A stretch of 64,000 bases of DNA from Rossellomorea pakistanensis (GTDB lineage: Bacteria; Bacillota; Bacilli; Bacillales; Bacillaceae_B): positions 372,001 to 436,000 of the forward strand of contig NZ_JAFBDZ010000004.1 of NCBI RefSeq assembly GCF_016908495.1, in the 5' to 3' direction. A program made the translations under genes and the position numbers. A model generated the notes under the pieces. It was given only the letters and a program-made list of their open reading frames with translations, did not search any database and was not told the DNA's origin. Positions 35,063 through 44,670 of this stretch are shown one piece after another (position 1 is the stretch's first letter; each line of letters begins with the position of its first letter).

Positions 35063-35812
35063 ATATCCCAATCTCTCAGATATCTGATGGGAAGTATCGA
35101 GAAGGTAAGTCTTATAGTGATGATGTTCAATTCCCTCTTTAATACGGTCAATAGGACCTGAGATACTAAACCCAGCAATAATTTTATCCGTATAATCGTA
35201 AATAGGAGCCGAGATACAGTAGATCCCTTCTTCATGCTCCTCTCGATCATAAGCATACCCATTTAAGCGAATCGATTGAATCTCTTTAAAAAAAGCATCT
35301 TTCGAAGTAAGGGTATTCTTTGTAAATCTAGGGAGACCTGCGCTATCGATGATCTCTGTGACTTTTTGATCAGACAATCCTGATAATAGGATTTTCCCTA
35401 CCCCGGTACAGTGGAGCATGGCCCTTTTCCCAATTTGAGAGTACATACGAATCGTCCGTTTACTCTCTACTTTATCAATATAAACGACCTCATTCCCATC
35501 TCGTATACAAACATGGACTACTTCATTTATTCGCTCCGATAATTCCTCTATAAAAGGTCTCGCTATTTTCCTTATATCTAGATGATCGATCATTTTAGCT
35601 GAGACTTGTGCTAGTTTCATACTTAGATAGTATCGTTCATTTTCTTGATCTTGATAAACAAAGTCTCGCGAAATCAAGCTATGTAACAATCGATGAACCG
35701 TACTTTTCGCTAAATTTAATTCTTTTGAGAGAGCCATCACCCCTAAGCCATTGGGATGTTCTCCTAAAATTTCAATAATAGAAAGGGCTCGGTCAACAGA
35801 TTGGACGGTCAT
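35048..35812 (-). CDS. IclR-family transcriptional regulator
   Basis: A 254-residue regulator. The winged HTH is at about residues 5-60 (VDRALSIIEILGEHPNGLGVMALSKELNLAKSTVHRLLHSL); the effector domain follows, with CTGVGKILLSGLS, DREEHEEGIYCISAPIYD and GFSISGPIDRI. It is convergent with the sugar-acid/D-amino-acid operon, shares its terminator and most likely controls the palindrome near 28718. GAGGTG precedes the ATG. Confidence 0.92.
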   Translation of the reverse strand: MTVQSVDRALSIIEILGEHPNGLGVMALSKELNLAKSTVHRLLHSLISRDFVYQDQENERYYLSMKLAQVSAKMIDHLDIRKIARPFIEELSERINEVVHVCIRDGNEVVYIDKVESKRTIRMYSQIGKRAMLHCTGVGKILLSGLSDQKVTEIIDSAGLPRFTKNTLTSKDAFFKEIQSIRLNGYAYDREEHEEGIYCISAPIYDYTDKIIAGFSISGPIDRIKEGIEHHHYKTYLLDTSHQISERLGYKKES

Positions 35813-36063
35813 TAGTTCACACCTCTTCCGATAAAAACGAAATCAATTTTCCGATGATAGTTAGACAACTTTGCTTCCATTATAACAATAAATGTACAAA
35901 TTATGTATTTCTTATAAGCCTGCGTTTGAATCTTTGAATTTTTTCTTATCCTATTTTCTTATTTTTGTAAAAAAATTCTCTATTTTCAAAAATTTGTTTG
36001 TCTACTTTGTGAATATTGGATAAAATAGAATTGTTTCTACTAATTAATTAAGGAGTGAAGCAA

Positions 36064-36495
36064 ATGTCTGTAGATGTGTATCTTAATTTTAATGGTAATT
36101 GTCGTGAAGCAGTAGAGTTTTACGCTGAGGTGTTTGGAACTGAAAAGCCGCAAATTATGACCTTTGGAGAAACACCTCCAAGTCCAGAACATCCACTACC
36201 AGAAGAAGCAAAGGATTTGGTCATGCACGCTCGTCTCAATATTAGTGGAAGCAATGTCATGTTTTCTGATGTGTTTCCTGGAATGCGTTTTGTTCAAGGA
36301 AATAACGTTAGCCTTGCGCTCGTCAGTAAGAACCTGGATGAAGTGAAATCAACCTTCCATAAACTAGCAGAAGGCGGCACGATCGGAATGGAGCTTCAGG
36401 AAACCTTCTGGAGCAAATGCTATGGTAATTTGACAGATAAGTTCGGCATTGAATGGCAAGTGAACTATGATGATGGAGAAACAAATGTAATGTAG
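36064..36495 (+). CDS. VOC family protein (PhnB-like)
   Basis: A 143-residue glyoxalase-fold protein: VYLNFNGNCREAVEFYAEVFG at the N-terminus, HARLNISGSNVMFSDVFPG in the middle, FWSKCYGNLTDKFGIEWQVNY at the end. It is a distinct subgroup from the VOC protein at 3.1-3.5 kb. No substrate can be assigned. ATG 36064 has AAGGAGTG eight bases upstream; it is monocistronic with its own terminator. Confidence 0.87.
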   Translation: MSVDVYLNFNGNCREAVEFYAEVFGTEKPQIMTFGETPPSPEHPLPEEAKDLVMHARLNISGSNVMFSDVFPGMRFVQGNNVSLALVSKNLDEVKSTFHKLAEGGTIGMELQETFWSKCYGNLTDKFGIEWQVNYDDGETNVM

Positions 36496-36503
36496 AGATA
36501 CAT

Positions 36504-36557
36504 AAAAGGATATGGAACTTTTCTTCTTAAGGAAAAGTTTTATATCCTTTTGTTATT
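36504..36557 (+). terminator. Terminator of the VOC gene
   Basis: AAAAGGATAT (36504-36513) pairs with ATATCCTTTT (36542-36551). Inside it AACTTTTC and GAAAAGTT form a continuation. TTTTGTTATTT follows on the plus strand. Confidence 0.85.
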
Positions 36558-36812
36558 TCCCCCTCTTTTCGTCTCTCTGAAGGCAATGATCATCAACATT
36601 GCTATAGAAAACGAACATGATGACAATATGACCATTGTTTTTTACAAAAAGTCACGATAAAAAAACTTTATCAGTCAAATTCACTTATATTTTAGAGGGA
36701 AATTAATTTATATCAGCCTAAAATTAAATGATATCAGTCTAAACTTCCAATATATCGACCAATTGACAAAAACCCGTAACATTCGTAACCTCCAAATTCA
36801 GCAAAAAAAGTT

Positions 36813-36864
36813 TGTCAGATAATCTCACATAATTTTTGATATATTCTAATAATATTTATATAAT
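36813..36864 (+). promoter_or_regulatory. TnrA box and -10 element of tnrA
   Basis: TGTCAGATAATCTCACA (36813-36829) matches the TnrA consensus TGTNANAWWWTNTNACA at every defined position. A TATAAT follows at 36859-36864, so the start of transcription would be near 36871 and the box is centred about 50 bases upstream. That is the distance known for TnrA-activated promoters. Autoactivation of tnrA under nitrogen limitation is the clear reading. Confidence 0.85.
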
Positions 36865-36947
36865 CATATAAAATTAGTACTCTACGTAATAAAATATGAC
36901 ATGGATAAACAATAGGGTTTTTCATTTAAAGTTAAAGAGGTGACGAA

Positions 36948-37262
36948 GTGTCAACTGATAAACAATCCTATAAAGATAAAAAAGTCATGACCATCGGAAT
37001 TATCAGTGAAATTACAGGCTTATCCCAGAGAAAAATCCGTTACTATGAGGAAAGGAAATTAATTTTCCCAGAAAGAACAAAGCGAGGCACACGAAAATAC
37101 TCGTTTTCAGATGTAGAAACACTGATGGAAATTGCCGAACAAATTGAAGACGGCGTCCAGACCTTTGAAATAAAAAAGGAAATGGCCAAAAAACAAACAA
37201 GAGATGAACGGAATAAAATGATCCGCGGGCAAATTAATGCACATTTTAATATTAAAAAATAG
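36948..37262 (+). CDS. tnrA: Nitrogen regulator TnrA (MerR family)
   Basis: A 104-residue MerR-fold regulator. The HTH and wing run through [47 protein letters not shown], essentially the B. subtilis TnrA/GlnR sequence. The short C-terminus ([10 protein letters not shown]) is the glutamine-synthetase-interacting tail characteristic of TnrA; GlnR has a longer autoinhibitory end. It activates nitrogen-scavenging genes and is held inactive by feedback-inhibited glutamine synthetase. The start is GTG with GAGGTGA upstream. The promoter carries a perfect TnrA box. Confidence 0.93.
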   Translation: MSTDKQSYKDKKVMTIGIISEITGLSQRKIRYYEERKLIFPERTKRGTRKYSFSDVETLMEIAEQIEDGVQTFEIKKEMAKKQTRDERNKMIRGQINAHFNIKK

Positions 37263-37549
37263 GATCTCTGCAGTTTTTAGGTCATGCCGACAGTTATTTT
37301 TACTCTTATTAAAAAAGTTTAGTAGTGATCAAACATGGTGTACTCCTTTTAGCTGAACGATTTCTAGGTTTCTAAAATGATTGAAAGTTCTGGTTAACTA
37401 CGTATGGTTTTTAGAAATTGATGTTAAGCTTCTGATTCTCATTTTCTTATTAAGATTGCTCTTCCTAAATGTACTGACCCTATATGATTTTTTTCATTAG
37501 AATCAATCATCATAACACGATTCATAAATTGAGCAACGTTACTAACTTC

Positions 37550-37827
37550 TCACGGCATCAAAGAACTCTTTCGATACCGTCATATTTGCTTTTGCGGATT
37601 TTCACGTCACCAAAGAGCTCTTTTGATACCGTCATATTTGTTTTTGTGGAATATCACGGTACCATAGAACTCTTTTCTTACCGCCATTTTTGCTTTTGCG
37701 GATTTTCACGGCATCATAAAACTCTTTTCCTACCGCCATTTTCTCTTTCGCATTCACGGCACCATTGAGCTCCTTTCTTACCTCCATTTTCCCTTTTATG
37801 GCTTTTCAAGGTATCATAGAAAACTCC
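37550..37827. repeat. 52-bp tandem palindrome array (about 5.4 units)
   Basis: Units begin TCACGGCATC or similar at 37550, 37602, 37654, 37706, 37754 and 37806. Spacing is 52, 52, 52, 48 and 52 bases. Each unit has an imperfect palindrome (for example CACCAAAGAGCTCTTTTGATACCG) followed by a conserved spacer of the form TCATATTTGCTTTTGCGGATTT. Because the 'spacers' are also conserved it is not a CRISPR array. An open frame across it has no ribosome site. Flanking 37263-37549 and 37828-37929 show no gene. Confidence 0.85.
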
Positions 37828-37929
37828 AGCTTTGCAATCGTACTATAACTTTAGAACGACAAAAAATAACGGAATTAAGTAATTTGAAATATATAGCAGA
37901 CACTAAATAAATATTTATTTCATTAAAAT

Positions 37930-37943
37930 TACAAACGCTTACA
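37930..37943. promoter_or_regulatory. Possible catabolite-responsive element (cre)
   Basis: TACAAACGCTTACA (complement TGTAAGCGTTTGTA) has the central AAGCGTTT/AAACGCTT core of CcpA sites and departs from the consensus at two outer positions. It lies about 140 bases upstream of the permease start. This is a pattern match only. Confidence 0.35.
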
Positions 37944-38084
37944 TTTCTGTCGAATAGGCGGATTATATGTTAAAGTTTTAGTAGGATATTAATTTGCAAT
38001 TATCTGATTTAACTATTTCATTAAAATATTTTAAATCAGTGAAAAAATGCAAACAACCTAGACAAGCAGAAAGTGGGAAACGAA

Positions 38085-39464
38085 ATGCAGGAACAAAAAT
38101 TAGAGAGAGGTCTAAAGAATAGGCACGTACAGCTCATCGCGATTGGCGGAGCGATTGGAACGGGCTTATTTCTTGGAGCAGGAAAATCTATTCATTTAGC
38201 GGGACCATCGATTCTATTTGCCTACATGATTACAGGGGTCATTGCCTTTTTAATCATGCGCGCACTTGGAGAACTGCTATTAACCAATTTGAAATACAAT
38301 TCATTTGTTGACTTTGTAAAGGACTATGTAGGGAATATGCATGCCTTTATAACTGGGTGGACCTATTGGTTTTGCTGGATTTCCATCGCAATGGCGGACT
38401 TGACTGCCGTTGGTCTTTATACACAGTACTGGTTCCCAGAGGTACCCCAATGGATGCCGGGATTAATTGCGTTAGTGGTTCTACTTATTATGAACCTAGC
38501 AACGGTAAAGCTTTTTGGAGAAATGGAATTCTGGTTCGCATTGATTAAAGTCATCGCTATTCTAGCCCTTATTGTGATTGGGATTTTCATGATTATTAAT
38601 GGCTTTTCCACTAATTCAGGCACATCAACTTTTACAAATCTCTGGAGCCATGACGGGATGTTCCCGAATGGGATAAATGGCTTTATCCTCTCATTCCAGA
38701 TGGTTGTGTTTGCGTTTGTTGGCGTTGAACTTGTCGGACTGACAGCAGGTGAAACGGAAGATCCGGAAAGAGTGATTCCCAAAGCCATCAATAATATCCC
38801 GATTCGGATATTAATTTTCTATATTGGTGCCCTTACGGTGATTATGAGTATATATCCATGGAGTGCCATCAATCCATTGGAGAGTCCATTTGTTCAAGTC
38901 TTCGTGGCAGTTGGTATCGCGGCAGCCGCTGGAATCGTCAACTTTGTCGTGTTAACATCCGCAGCTTCAGCCTGTAACAGCGCCATTTTTAGTACAAGCC
39001 GTATGGTATACTCCCTTGCAAAAGAAAAGAATGCACCGAAATCATTTACAAAGCTTACTTCCCGTAAGGTTCCTTCGAATGCATTGTTCTTTTCAACTGT
39101 CGTCATTCTGATTACCGTTGTTTTGAACTATGTGATGCCTGAAGGAGTCTTTACATTGATTACAAGTGTTTCGACCGTTTGCTTCATCTATATTTGGGGA
39201 ATTACGGTCATCAGTCATTTGAAATACCGGAAGACAAGACCAGATTTAGCAAAGGTGAGCAAATTTAAAATGCCACTTTATCCATTTTCCAATTACTTGA
39301 TCCTTGCTTTCTTAGCATTCATTCTTGTTGTACTTGCCCTTGCGGAGGATACGCGTGTCTCCCTGTTCATCACTCCAGCTTGGTTTATTTTGCTTATTGT
39401 GATTTATAGGTTGAAGAAAACAAAGGTAGAACCTGTGGACCAAGGAGAGATCGTGGAAAATTAA
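38085..39464 (+). CDS. Amino-acid permease (AAT/APC family, D-Ala/Ser/Gly type)
   Basis: About 459 residues with twelve predicted helices. The APC/AAT opening is LERGLKNRHVQLIAIGGAIGTGLFLGAGKSIHLAGPSI, and helix 6-7 contains FAFVGVELVGLTAGETEDPERVIPKAIN with the amphipathic substrate-loop motif. Members such as AapA, AlaP or CycA take up alanine, serine, glycine and their D-forms; the exact substrate is not fixed. Start ATG 38085 has a weak GTGGG site; GTG 38073 is the alternative. It stands alone, 820 bases after tnrA. I found no TnrA box directly upstream. Confidence 0.88.
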   Translation: MQEQKLERGLKNRHVQLIAIGGAIGTGLFLGAGKSIHLAGPSILFAYMITGVIAFLIMRALGELLLTNLKYNSFVDFVKDYVGNMHAFITGWTYWFCWISIAMADLTAVGLYTQYWFPEVPQWMPGLIALVVLLIMNLATVKLFGEMEFWFALIKVIAILALIVIGIFMIINGFSTNSGTSTFTNLWSHDGMFPNGINGFILSFQMVVFAFVGVELVGLTAGETEDPERVIPKAINNIPIRILIFYIGALTVIMSIYPWSAINPLESPFVQVFVAVGIAAAAGIVNFVVLTSAASACNSAIFSTSRMVYSLAKEKNAPKSFTKLTSRKVPSNALFFSTVVILITVVLNYVMPEGVFTLITSVSTVCFIYIWGITVISHLKYRKTRPDLAKVSKFKMPLYPFSNYLILAFLAFILVVLALAEDTRVSLFITPAWFILLIVIYRLKKTKVEPVDQGEIVEN

Positions 39465-39534
39465 GACGGGCATAAATCTTTCTAAACCGATTGTGTAGTT
39501 TTGTCCACTAACTGGAACATACTTAGGAAATAAC

Positions 39535-39576
39535 AAATCCCCTGTCTATTAATATGAGACAGGGGATTTTCTTTAT
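39535..39576 (+). terminator. Terminator downstream of the permease gene
   Basis: AAATCCCCTGTCT (39535-39547) and AGACAGGGGATTTT (39557-39570) form a 12-bp GC-rich stem followed by CTTTATT. It also ends the region before the convergent aminoglycoside-modifying pseudogene. Confidence 0.88.
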
Positions 39577-39633
39577 TCAAAAAACCATTACATCTATCGG
39601 CATTTATTATATTCTAAGTTTTACATTCTACTA

Positions 39634-40505
39634 TTAAAAGATTTTAGAAGCATCCAGTGGTAATCGTTCTACCTGCTTTAAATACTCAGTCACACGCTTA
39701 TCCTCTTCAAGGGGGTAATCAAAATGTAAATGATCAGCAACATAGATTGCTGTACTGCGAAACAGATTGACCATCGCAAATAATGCCCTCCACATATCTT
39801 CATAACTTCCACGAGGATAAGTGGAAAGAAGCTCCTGCCAATCTTTTTCTGACAGGTACTCTCCAAATATTTACCGCATTTCCCTACGCTAACGGAGTAA
39901 TCCGTTTCAATCCCTACCTTCCACTCAAGCATTTTAATCAACATTGGTCTGACAAAATTATTAAGATGTTCTTGTGCATAAAGGATTTCTCTTCTCCATA
40001 ATCCCTTTGCAACATATGTGGTTACCCACCAGAATTCATTGCAGCAATCCTTAAAGAATTCAAAGGATGGTCGAGTCACCCAATAATCCTCATCGGTTGG
40101 TGGTGGGACATCTGGAAGACAGCAATCCTTGTCCATTAAAATAATCGTTAGCTTATCCTCTTTACGATACCTCTCTTTTTCCTCAAACGGTACAAGGATT
40201 AGGTCAATCCGGTTTCCGTCTTCAAACAACATGAGATAGGAGAACCTCTCTCCTAACTCAGGTGGAAACATCGACATATTCTCAGGAGTTTGCATGATGA
40301 TTCGTTCACCAAAAACATCTACCCAATTAGGATCTTCAATAAATGAATCCATATCCGTTACAAGGTAAACAATATCGAAATCCTGAAACATATCCTTTGG
40401 GACATTCGGATTCGTCCGTGAACCATTTAGTCCTACCGCACGAATTCTGTCATCATTTTTAGCATAAGTCAAAACTAATTCCATCATTTCTTTTTCCGTT
40501 CTCAT
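39634..40505 (-). pseudogene. aadK: Aminoglycoside 6-adenylyltransferase-like gene, frameshifted
   Basis: The protein reads as ANT(6)/AadK: MRTEKEMMELVLTYAKNDDRIRAV, the nucleotidyltransferase motif GLNGSRTNPN with DFDIVYLV, and DGNRIDLILV with the third metal Asp. The frame breaks at about 39859-39863, after YSVSVGKCGKYLE. There CTCTC on the plus strand (GAGAG sense) looks like a two-base duplication. In the other frame the family C-terminus continues intact: EYLSEKDWQELLSTYPRGSY, then MWRALFAMVNLFRSTAIYVADH, ending DASKIF and TAA at 39634. As given, the product would have a wrong tail of about 60 residues. A sequencing error is possible. Confidence 0.85.
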
Positions 40506-40696
40506 TTCATATCCCTCCCATTTCTAAATATTATTTAACCAACTCGAATAATGATTTAGAAGGGGGAGATCTTGCTCGTGGGATAAAATCTATACGTTAT
40601 AAGTGATCGAATAATTTTTTCATAATTCCTCCTTACTGTACCATCAACCAGCGTAACTAACGAGATTTCCTTACAATCGGTTTGTACTTTTATAAA

Positions 40697-41641
40697 TCAG
40701 TCACCTATAACTTTCAATTCTTTCGATAAGTAATTCATGGTATCGGTTCTTTCTTGTTCATCTTGGTTGTCATATAAAAGTTGTTCGAGGAAATCCCAGA
40801 TATCCTCCAATTTACGTCTTCCCTTATAAAACTGCAGAGCATCAAGATTGATAACAAAATTTTCTTGGTTTTTCTGATAGATTTTTAAAAATTCATCATA
40901 GAATGGCTGGTCAACTAAAAACATTAAATCAGCTTCAACCGGCGCTAGTTTCAGCCCTTCCCAGTCGATCAGAATCAATTGTTGTTCAGATTGCATCAAA
41001 TTCCAATTATGAAGATCTGTATGGCACAGAACCATTTTCAATTGACTTTTTCTCAAAGATACAGACAGCTTTTCAACGGTATCAACGAGACTAATCATTT
41101 GTTCAATGTAAGGGTTAATTAAATCTTTTACGTCATCTGCCATATTTTTATACCCTTTATCCACAGTACCCCTCATTTGCTGCAAAAATGGCACATTAAA
41201 ATCTTCGGTTATAGCATCCGTTTCTATCGGGATTTCCTCTCTATGTAAATGAAGCTCTGTTATGATTTCTGAAAGTTGATAAACTTGCTCCTTATTCAAA
41301 ACTTTATCACCAACTGTATCTCCATCAATATATTCATAAAGCAGATAAATCCCTTCATCATCTTCACACATATAATCCCCATTCTTCGTGAAAAGAGATA
41401 CAGGAATTTTCCCTTTCAAGCTGCTATGTTCACGAAGCCATACCATGATCGGAACATATTTATCTATAAGAGCCGTCCACTTTGGAGTAGACGCTCTGCT
41501 TTTTTCATAAACCTTCAAGAAATAAGTATTTGTGTTGTTAAACACTTTATAAGCGAGTGCTGACCAACCGCCCTGCTGTGGTGAAACGTTTATGTTATCT
41601 ATTTCATAATGATTATTAAGAATCGTTTTTATTCTGTTCAT
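40697..41641 (-). CDS. APH-family small-molecule kinase (aminoglycoside phosphotransferase fold)
   Basis: About 314 residues. Protein-kinase-like fold: lysine region NTYFLKVYEK near residue 45, hinge LLYEYIDGD near 105, catalytic loop CHTDLHNWNL (HxDxxxxN) near 220 and metal motif LILIDWEGLKLAP. It resembles choline/homoserine/aminoglycoside kinases; nothing identifies the substrate. ATG 41641 has GGGAGG five bases upstream. The neighbouring aadK-like pseudogene is on the same strand 190 bases downstream, but no joint operon is evident. Confidence 0.85.
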   Translation of the reverse strand: MNRIKTILNNHYEIDNINVSPQQGGWSALAYKVFNNTNTYFLKVYEKSRASTPKWTALIDKYVPIMVWLREHSSLKGKIPVSLFTKNGDYMCEDDEGIYLLYEYIDGDTVGDKVLNKEQVYQLSEIITELHLHREEIPIETDAITEDFNVPFLQQMRGTVDKGYKNMADDVKDLINPYIEQMISLVDTVEKLSVSLRKSQLKMVLCHTDLHNWNLMQSEQQLILIDWEGLKLAPVEADLMFLVDQPFYDEFLKIYQKNQENFVINLDALQFYKGRRKLEDIWDFLEQLLYDNQDEQERTDTMNYLSKELKVIGD

Positions 41642-41928
41642 CAAGTCCTCCCACAAAAGCGGTATCTTTACACAAATATTCTAACAAATTGAACTACATG
41701 ACACTACCGAAAGGTCTATTTAAAACATATTTAAATTCAATATTACTATCAGGATAATATTTTACTTTTATAAGTATTTCACTGGAACAACATATCGGTT
41801 CTTGCCCGTCAAATTATACTTAATTTTTATCGGCTTAATTATTTGTGAATTCTGAATAAAATCCCTTTAATAGTTCTTGTTTAACGAACTCATACTTATA
41901 AATGAATACATATTTTGTTTAAAAAACT

Positions 41929-42012
41929 TTGACATCCTGATCAAAATAGTGTAAATTACCCAATGGGCGAACATTTATTATTTGAACAAACTATAATATT
42001 CGTGTTTAGGGG
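41929..42012 (+). promoter_or_regulatory. guaC promoter with inverted PurBox-like sites
   Basis: TTGACA (41929-41934), a 17-base spacer and TAAATT (41952-41957) make a good SigA promoter. Downstream, GGGCGAACATT (CGAAC at 41968-41972) and, inverted, AATATTCGTG (ATTCG at 41998-42002) each match ten of thirteen positions of the PurBox AWWWCCGAACWWT and are about 19 bases apart. PurR regulates guaC in B. subtilis, so binding is plausible. The downstream position would favour repression. Confidence 0.55.
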
Positions 42013-42019
42013 TGTAATG

Positions 42020-43003
42020 ATGGAGAATGTATTTGATTATGAAGATATTCAATTGATTCCAGCAAAATGTGTGGTAAATAGCCGTTCTGAATGTGATACA
42101 ACTGTGACTCTAGGCGGACATAAGTTTAAGCTTCCTGTGGTGCCTGCCAATATGCAGACGATTATAGATGAAAAGATTGCCGTGTACTTAGCGGAAAATG
42201 ATTACTTCTACATTATGCACCGTTTTGAACCAGAGAAGCGTATTTCTTTTATTAATGATATGAAATCACGTGGATTAATTGCCTCTATTAGTGTAGGAGT
42301 TAAAGAGGAAGAGTATGGTTTCGTGAAACAATTAGCAGAAGAACAGCTTTCTCCAGAATTTATTACGATTGATATTGCACATGGTCATTCCAATGCCGTA
42401 ATCAACATGATTCAGCATATTAAGAAACATTTACCTGATAGCTTTGTTATTGCAGGAAATGTTGGAACTCCAGAAGCCGTAAGAGAATTAGAAAATGCTG
42501 GTGCCGATGCAACAAAAGTGGGCATTGGACCAGGAAAAGTTTGTATTACGAAAATTAAAACTGGATTTGGTACAGGTGGCTGGCAATTAGCAGCCCTAAG
42601 ATGGTGTGCAAAAGCTGCAAGTAAGCCAATTATTGCTGACGGCGGGATTCGTACACATGGTGATGTCGCAAAATCGATTCGATTTGGTGCAACGATGGTC
42701 ATGATTGGTTCATTATTTGCTGGACACGAAGAATCTCCTGGTGAAACGATTGAGAAAGATGGCAAACTCTATAAAGAATACTTTGGTTCTGCTTCAGAAT
42801 TCCAAAAAGGTGAAAAGAAGAATGTAGAAGGCAAAAAAATGTTTGTCGAGCACAAAGGTTCTTTAGAAGATACATTGCAGGAAATGGAACAAGATCTTCA
42901 ATCCTCTATTTCATACGCTGGAGGAACCAAATTAGAAGCCATCCGTAATGTAGATTATGTTGTTGTGAAGAATTCTATTTTTAATGGTGATAAAGTCTAT
43001 TAA
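42020..43003 (+). CDS. guaC: GMP reductase
   Basis: A 327-residue enzyme that reductively deaminates GMP to IMP with NADPH. It starts [18 protein letters not shown], the family N-terminus. The catalytic Cys lies in [19 protein letters not shown] near residue 174, preceded by [11 protein letters not shown]; then [28 protein letters not shown] binds the phosphate. The length matches the family (about 326). The second of two adjacent ATGs is used (AGGGG seven bases upstream). The frame is open to 41963 but without a better start. Confidence 0.95.
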   Translation: MENVFDYEDIQLIPAKCVVNSRSECDTTVTLGGHKFKLPVVPANMQTIIDEKIAVYLAENDYFYIMHRFEPEKRISFINDMKSRGLIASISVGVKEEEYGFVKQLAEEQLSPEFITIDIAHGHSNAVINMIQHIKKHLPDSFVIAGNVGTPEAVRELENAGADATKVGIGPGKVCITKIKTGFGTGGWQLAALRWCAKAASKPIIADGGIRTHGDVAKSIRFGATMVMIGSLFAGHEESPGETIEKDGKLYKEYFGSASEFQKGEKKNVEGKKMFVEHKGSLEDTLQEMEQDLQSSISYAGGTKLEAIRNVDYVVVKNSIFNGDKVY

Positions 43004-43029
43004 GAAATTCTTTATTGATTTTTATAGTT

Positions 43030-43066
43030 AGATGAGCGGGATTCTATTTCTTGCTCATCTTTTTGT
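43030..43066 (+). terminator. guaC terminator
   Basis: AGATGAGC (43030-43037) and GCTCATCT (43053-43060) make an 8-bp stem followed by TTTTTG. The next 480 bases to the start at 43548 carry no supported gene. Confidence 0.85.
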
Positions 43067-43547
43067 TTGAATGAGACTCATTTCTCTAGTTTTTCCTAGC
43101 TAAAAAATGGTCATAAACCAAAGCCTTAATAGAGTTATATGAGGTCGTGGAAAATCGCAGTGAAAATGACATCAATTTTCCTGGAATCAATTGTCTGAAG
43201 GTCTCCTCCCCATTTAATGACGTTTACTTTTTTAATAAACTTTTTCCGTCACCTTTAATACCTCAATCCCTATGCCTTTTTTGGTCAAATAAAATTTATT
43301 GTAGGATTTTTACAAATCGCCTAAGTTCCCTCTTATAACAAAAAATAAACGATTTCCCCATTCAAACTTGTCCCTCTCTTCATAAGATACCTTAATAGCA
43401 GAAAAAGGTTCGACCATGAATGGAGAAAGTGTTGATAAATGGGATACAGATTTAGAAATGGGTTAGCATTTTGTTAGCTTTTCATTCTCCTCATTGTCGT
43501 AACAAGCAGATTTCATCTTAAAACGACAAATAGGAAGAGGAGCATGA

Positions 43548-44126
43548 ATGATGATTTTTATTAATAACAAAAAAATAGCCAGGGAGAGTCTTAATAGACC
43601 AACTTCTAAACAGACTTCTTTTTTAAGCGAAGAGGAATTACAATCGATTGATCGTTGGCTGTCCAAAATGGGGCAAAATATATTCGAGAGTACAAGTCAA
43701 ATCGCAAGTAATGCTAAAAAGACAATGGGGTTAAAATACAAAATCATTGGCCACGGAGTCTTCCGCATTGTCTATGATCTCAATAATGGATATGTGTTAA
43801 AGGTAGCCATCCGTAGGAAAGGGCTTGGCTGCAATGAAACTGAAATGAAAACATACAGAAACAGTCCCACACATTTACGGAAACACCTCTGCCCAGTGAA
43901 AGAATACGGGCATGGCTGGATTATTATGAAAAAAATGGACCGTCTATCACCTATGATGGAAAAAAGTCATAAACATAAGATCTCAGAAATAAAAAGTGAA
44001 TTTTTGCAACATGGAATCATACCCAAAGATATAAAAGAGGAAAATATCGCATTATCCAATGAAGGAGAAATCATTGTCATTGATTATGGACATTTTAGAG
44101 AAGAGGTGCGTTGGGGGTTTTGGTAA
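43548..44126 (+). CDS. Small protein-kinase-like protein
   Basis: A 192-residue protein with reduced kinase motifs: a glycine-loop-like GHGVFRIVYDLNNGYVLKVA with Lys near residue 82, hinge YGHGWIIMKKMDRLSP, catalytic-loop-like IPKDIKEENIAL near residue 165 (KDIKEEN in place of HRDLKxxN) and IVIDYGHF for DFG. The helical C-lobe after the DFG position is almost missing. It recalls YrzF-like putative Ser/Thr kinases of Bacillus. GAGGAG precedes the ATG. Activity is uncertain. Confidence 0.7.
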   Translation: MMIFINNKKIARESLNRPTSKQTSFLSEEELQSIDRWLSKMGQNIFESTSQIASNAKKTMGLKYKIIGHGVFRIVYDLNNGYVLKVAIRRKGLGCNETEMKTYRNSPTHLRKHLCPVKEYGHGWIIMKKMDRLSPMMEKSHKHKISEIKSEFLQHGIIPKDIKEENIALSNEGEIIVIDYGHFREEVRWGFW

Positions 44127-44670
44127 AAAACTTCTTGACCATATTGGCACTGCCAAAGAAGTCCCATTTATAATCAAAAGGAAAGAAATTTTCGATAGTC
44201 TTCGAAATTCCAACTACCTTTGAAACCTTACAGTACTTGTGTACTAAATTCAGTAAGCAATGTAGCTACCTAATGTATGCATTACAAGCATGACTTACAT
44301 TTATTTCTACCATACTCCCGTTATCGATAATAGTATTAAAAATAAATCAAATTCATATAATACATTTAAAAAATCCATTATGATTGACATTATTTTTCCA
44401 TGAGTTCCACCGACGAACTCCTTCAGTTAAATTTTAATGACGATAATTGCACGTTCTTTGTGCTTGTTTCGCATTTGGTATTGATTCTCAAATATTTAAC
44501 CATAGGTATACCGAAAAAATCATCCACTTTTTTGCACACCACAAAGTAAAGTAAACGAAACAACCATTATCCTCAAAAAATAGTAGTTACTTTATCAATT
44601 GCTTCCTATAATTTTTACTATTATTACTATACATTCGCTTGGCATTTTTTCATAGTAGCGAATTTTTTTT
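44127..44670. other. Gene-free AT-rich region
   Basis: No open frame with a ribosome site, no convincing repeat and no terminator other than weak hairpins. It precedes a Ger(x)C remnant and may be a degraded ger operon, but I cannot identify any other gene in it. Confidence 0.4.

Noticed and set aside
37550..37827. CRISPR array
   Set aside because: The regions between palindromes are conserved, one period is 48 instead of 52, and no cas gene is present.
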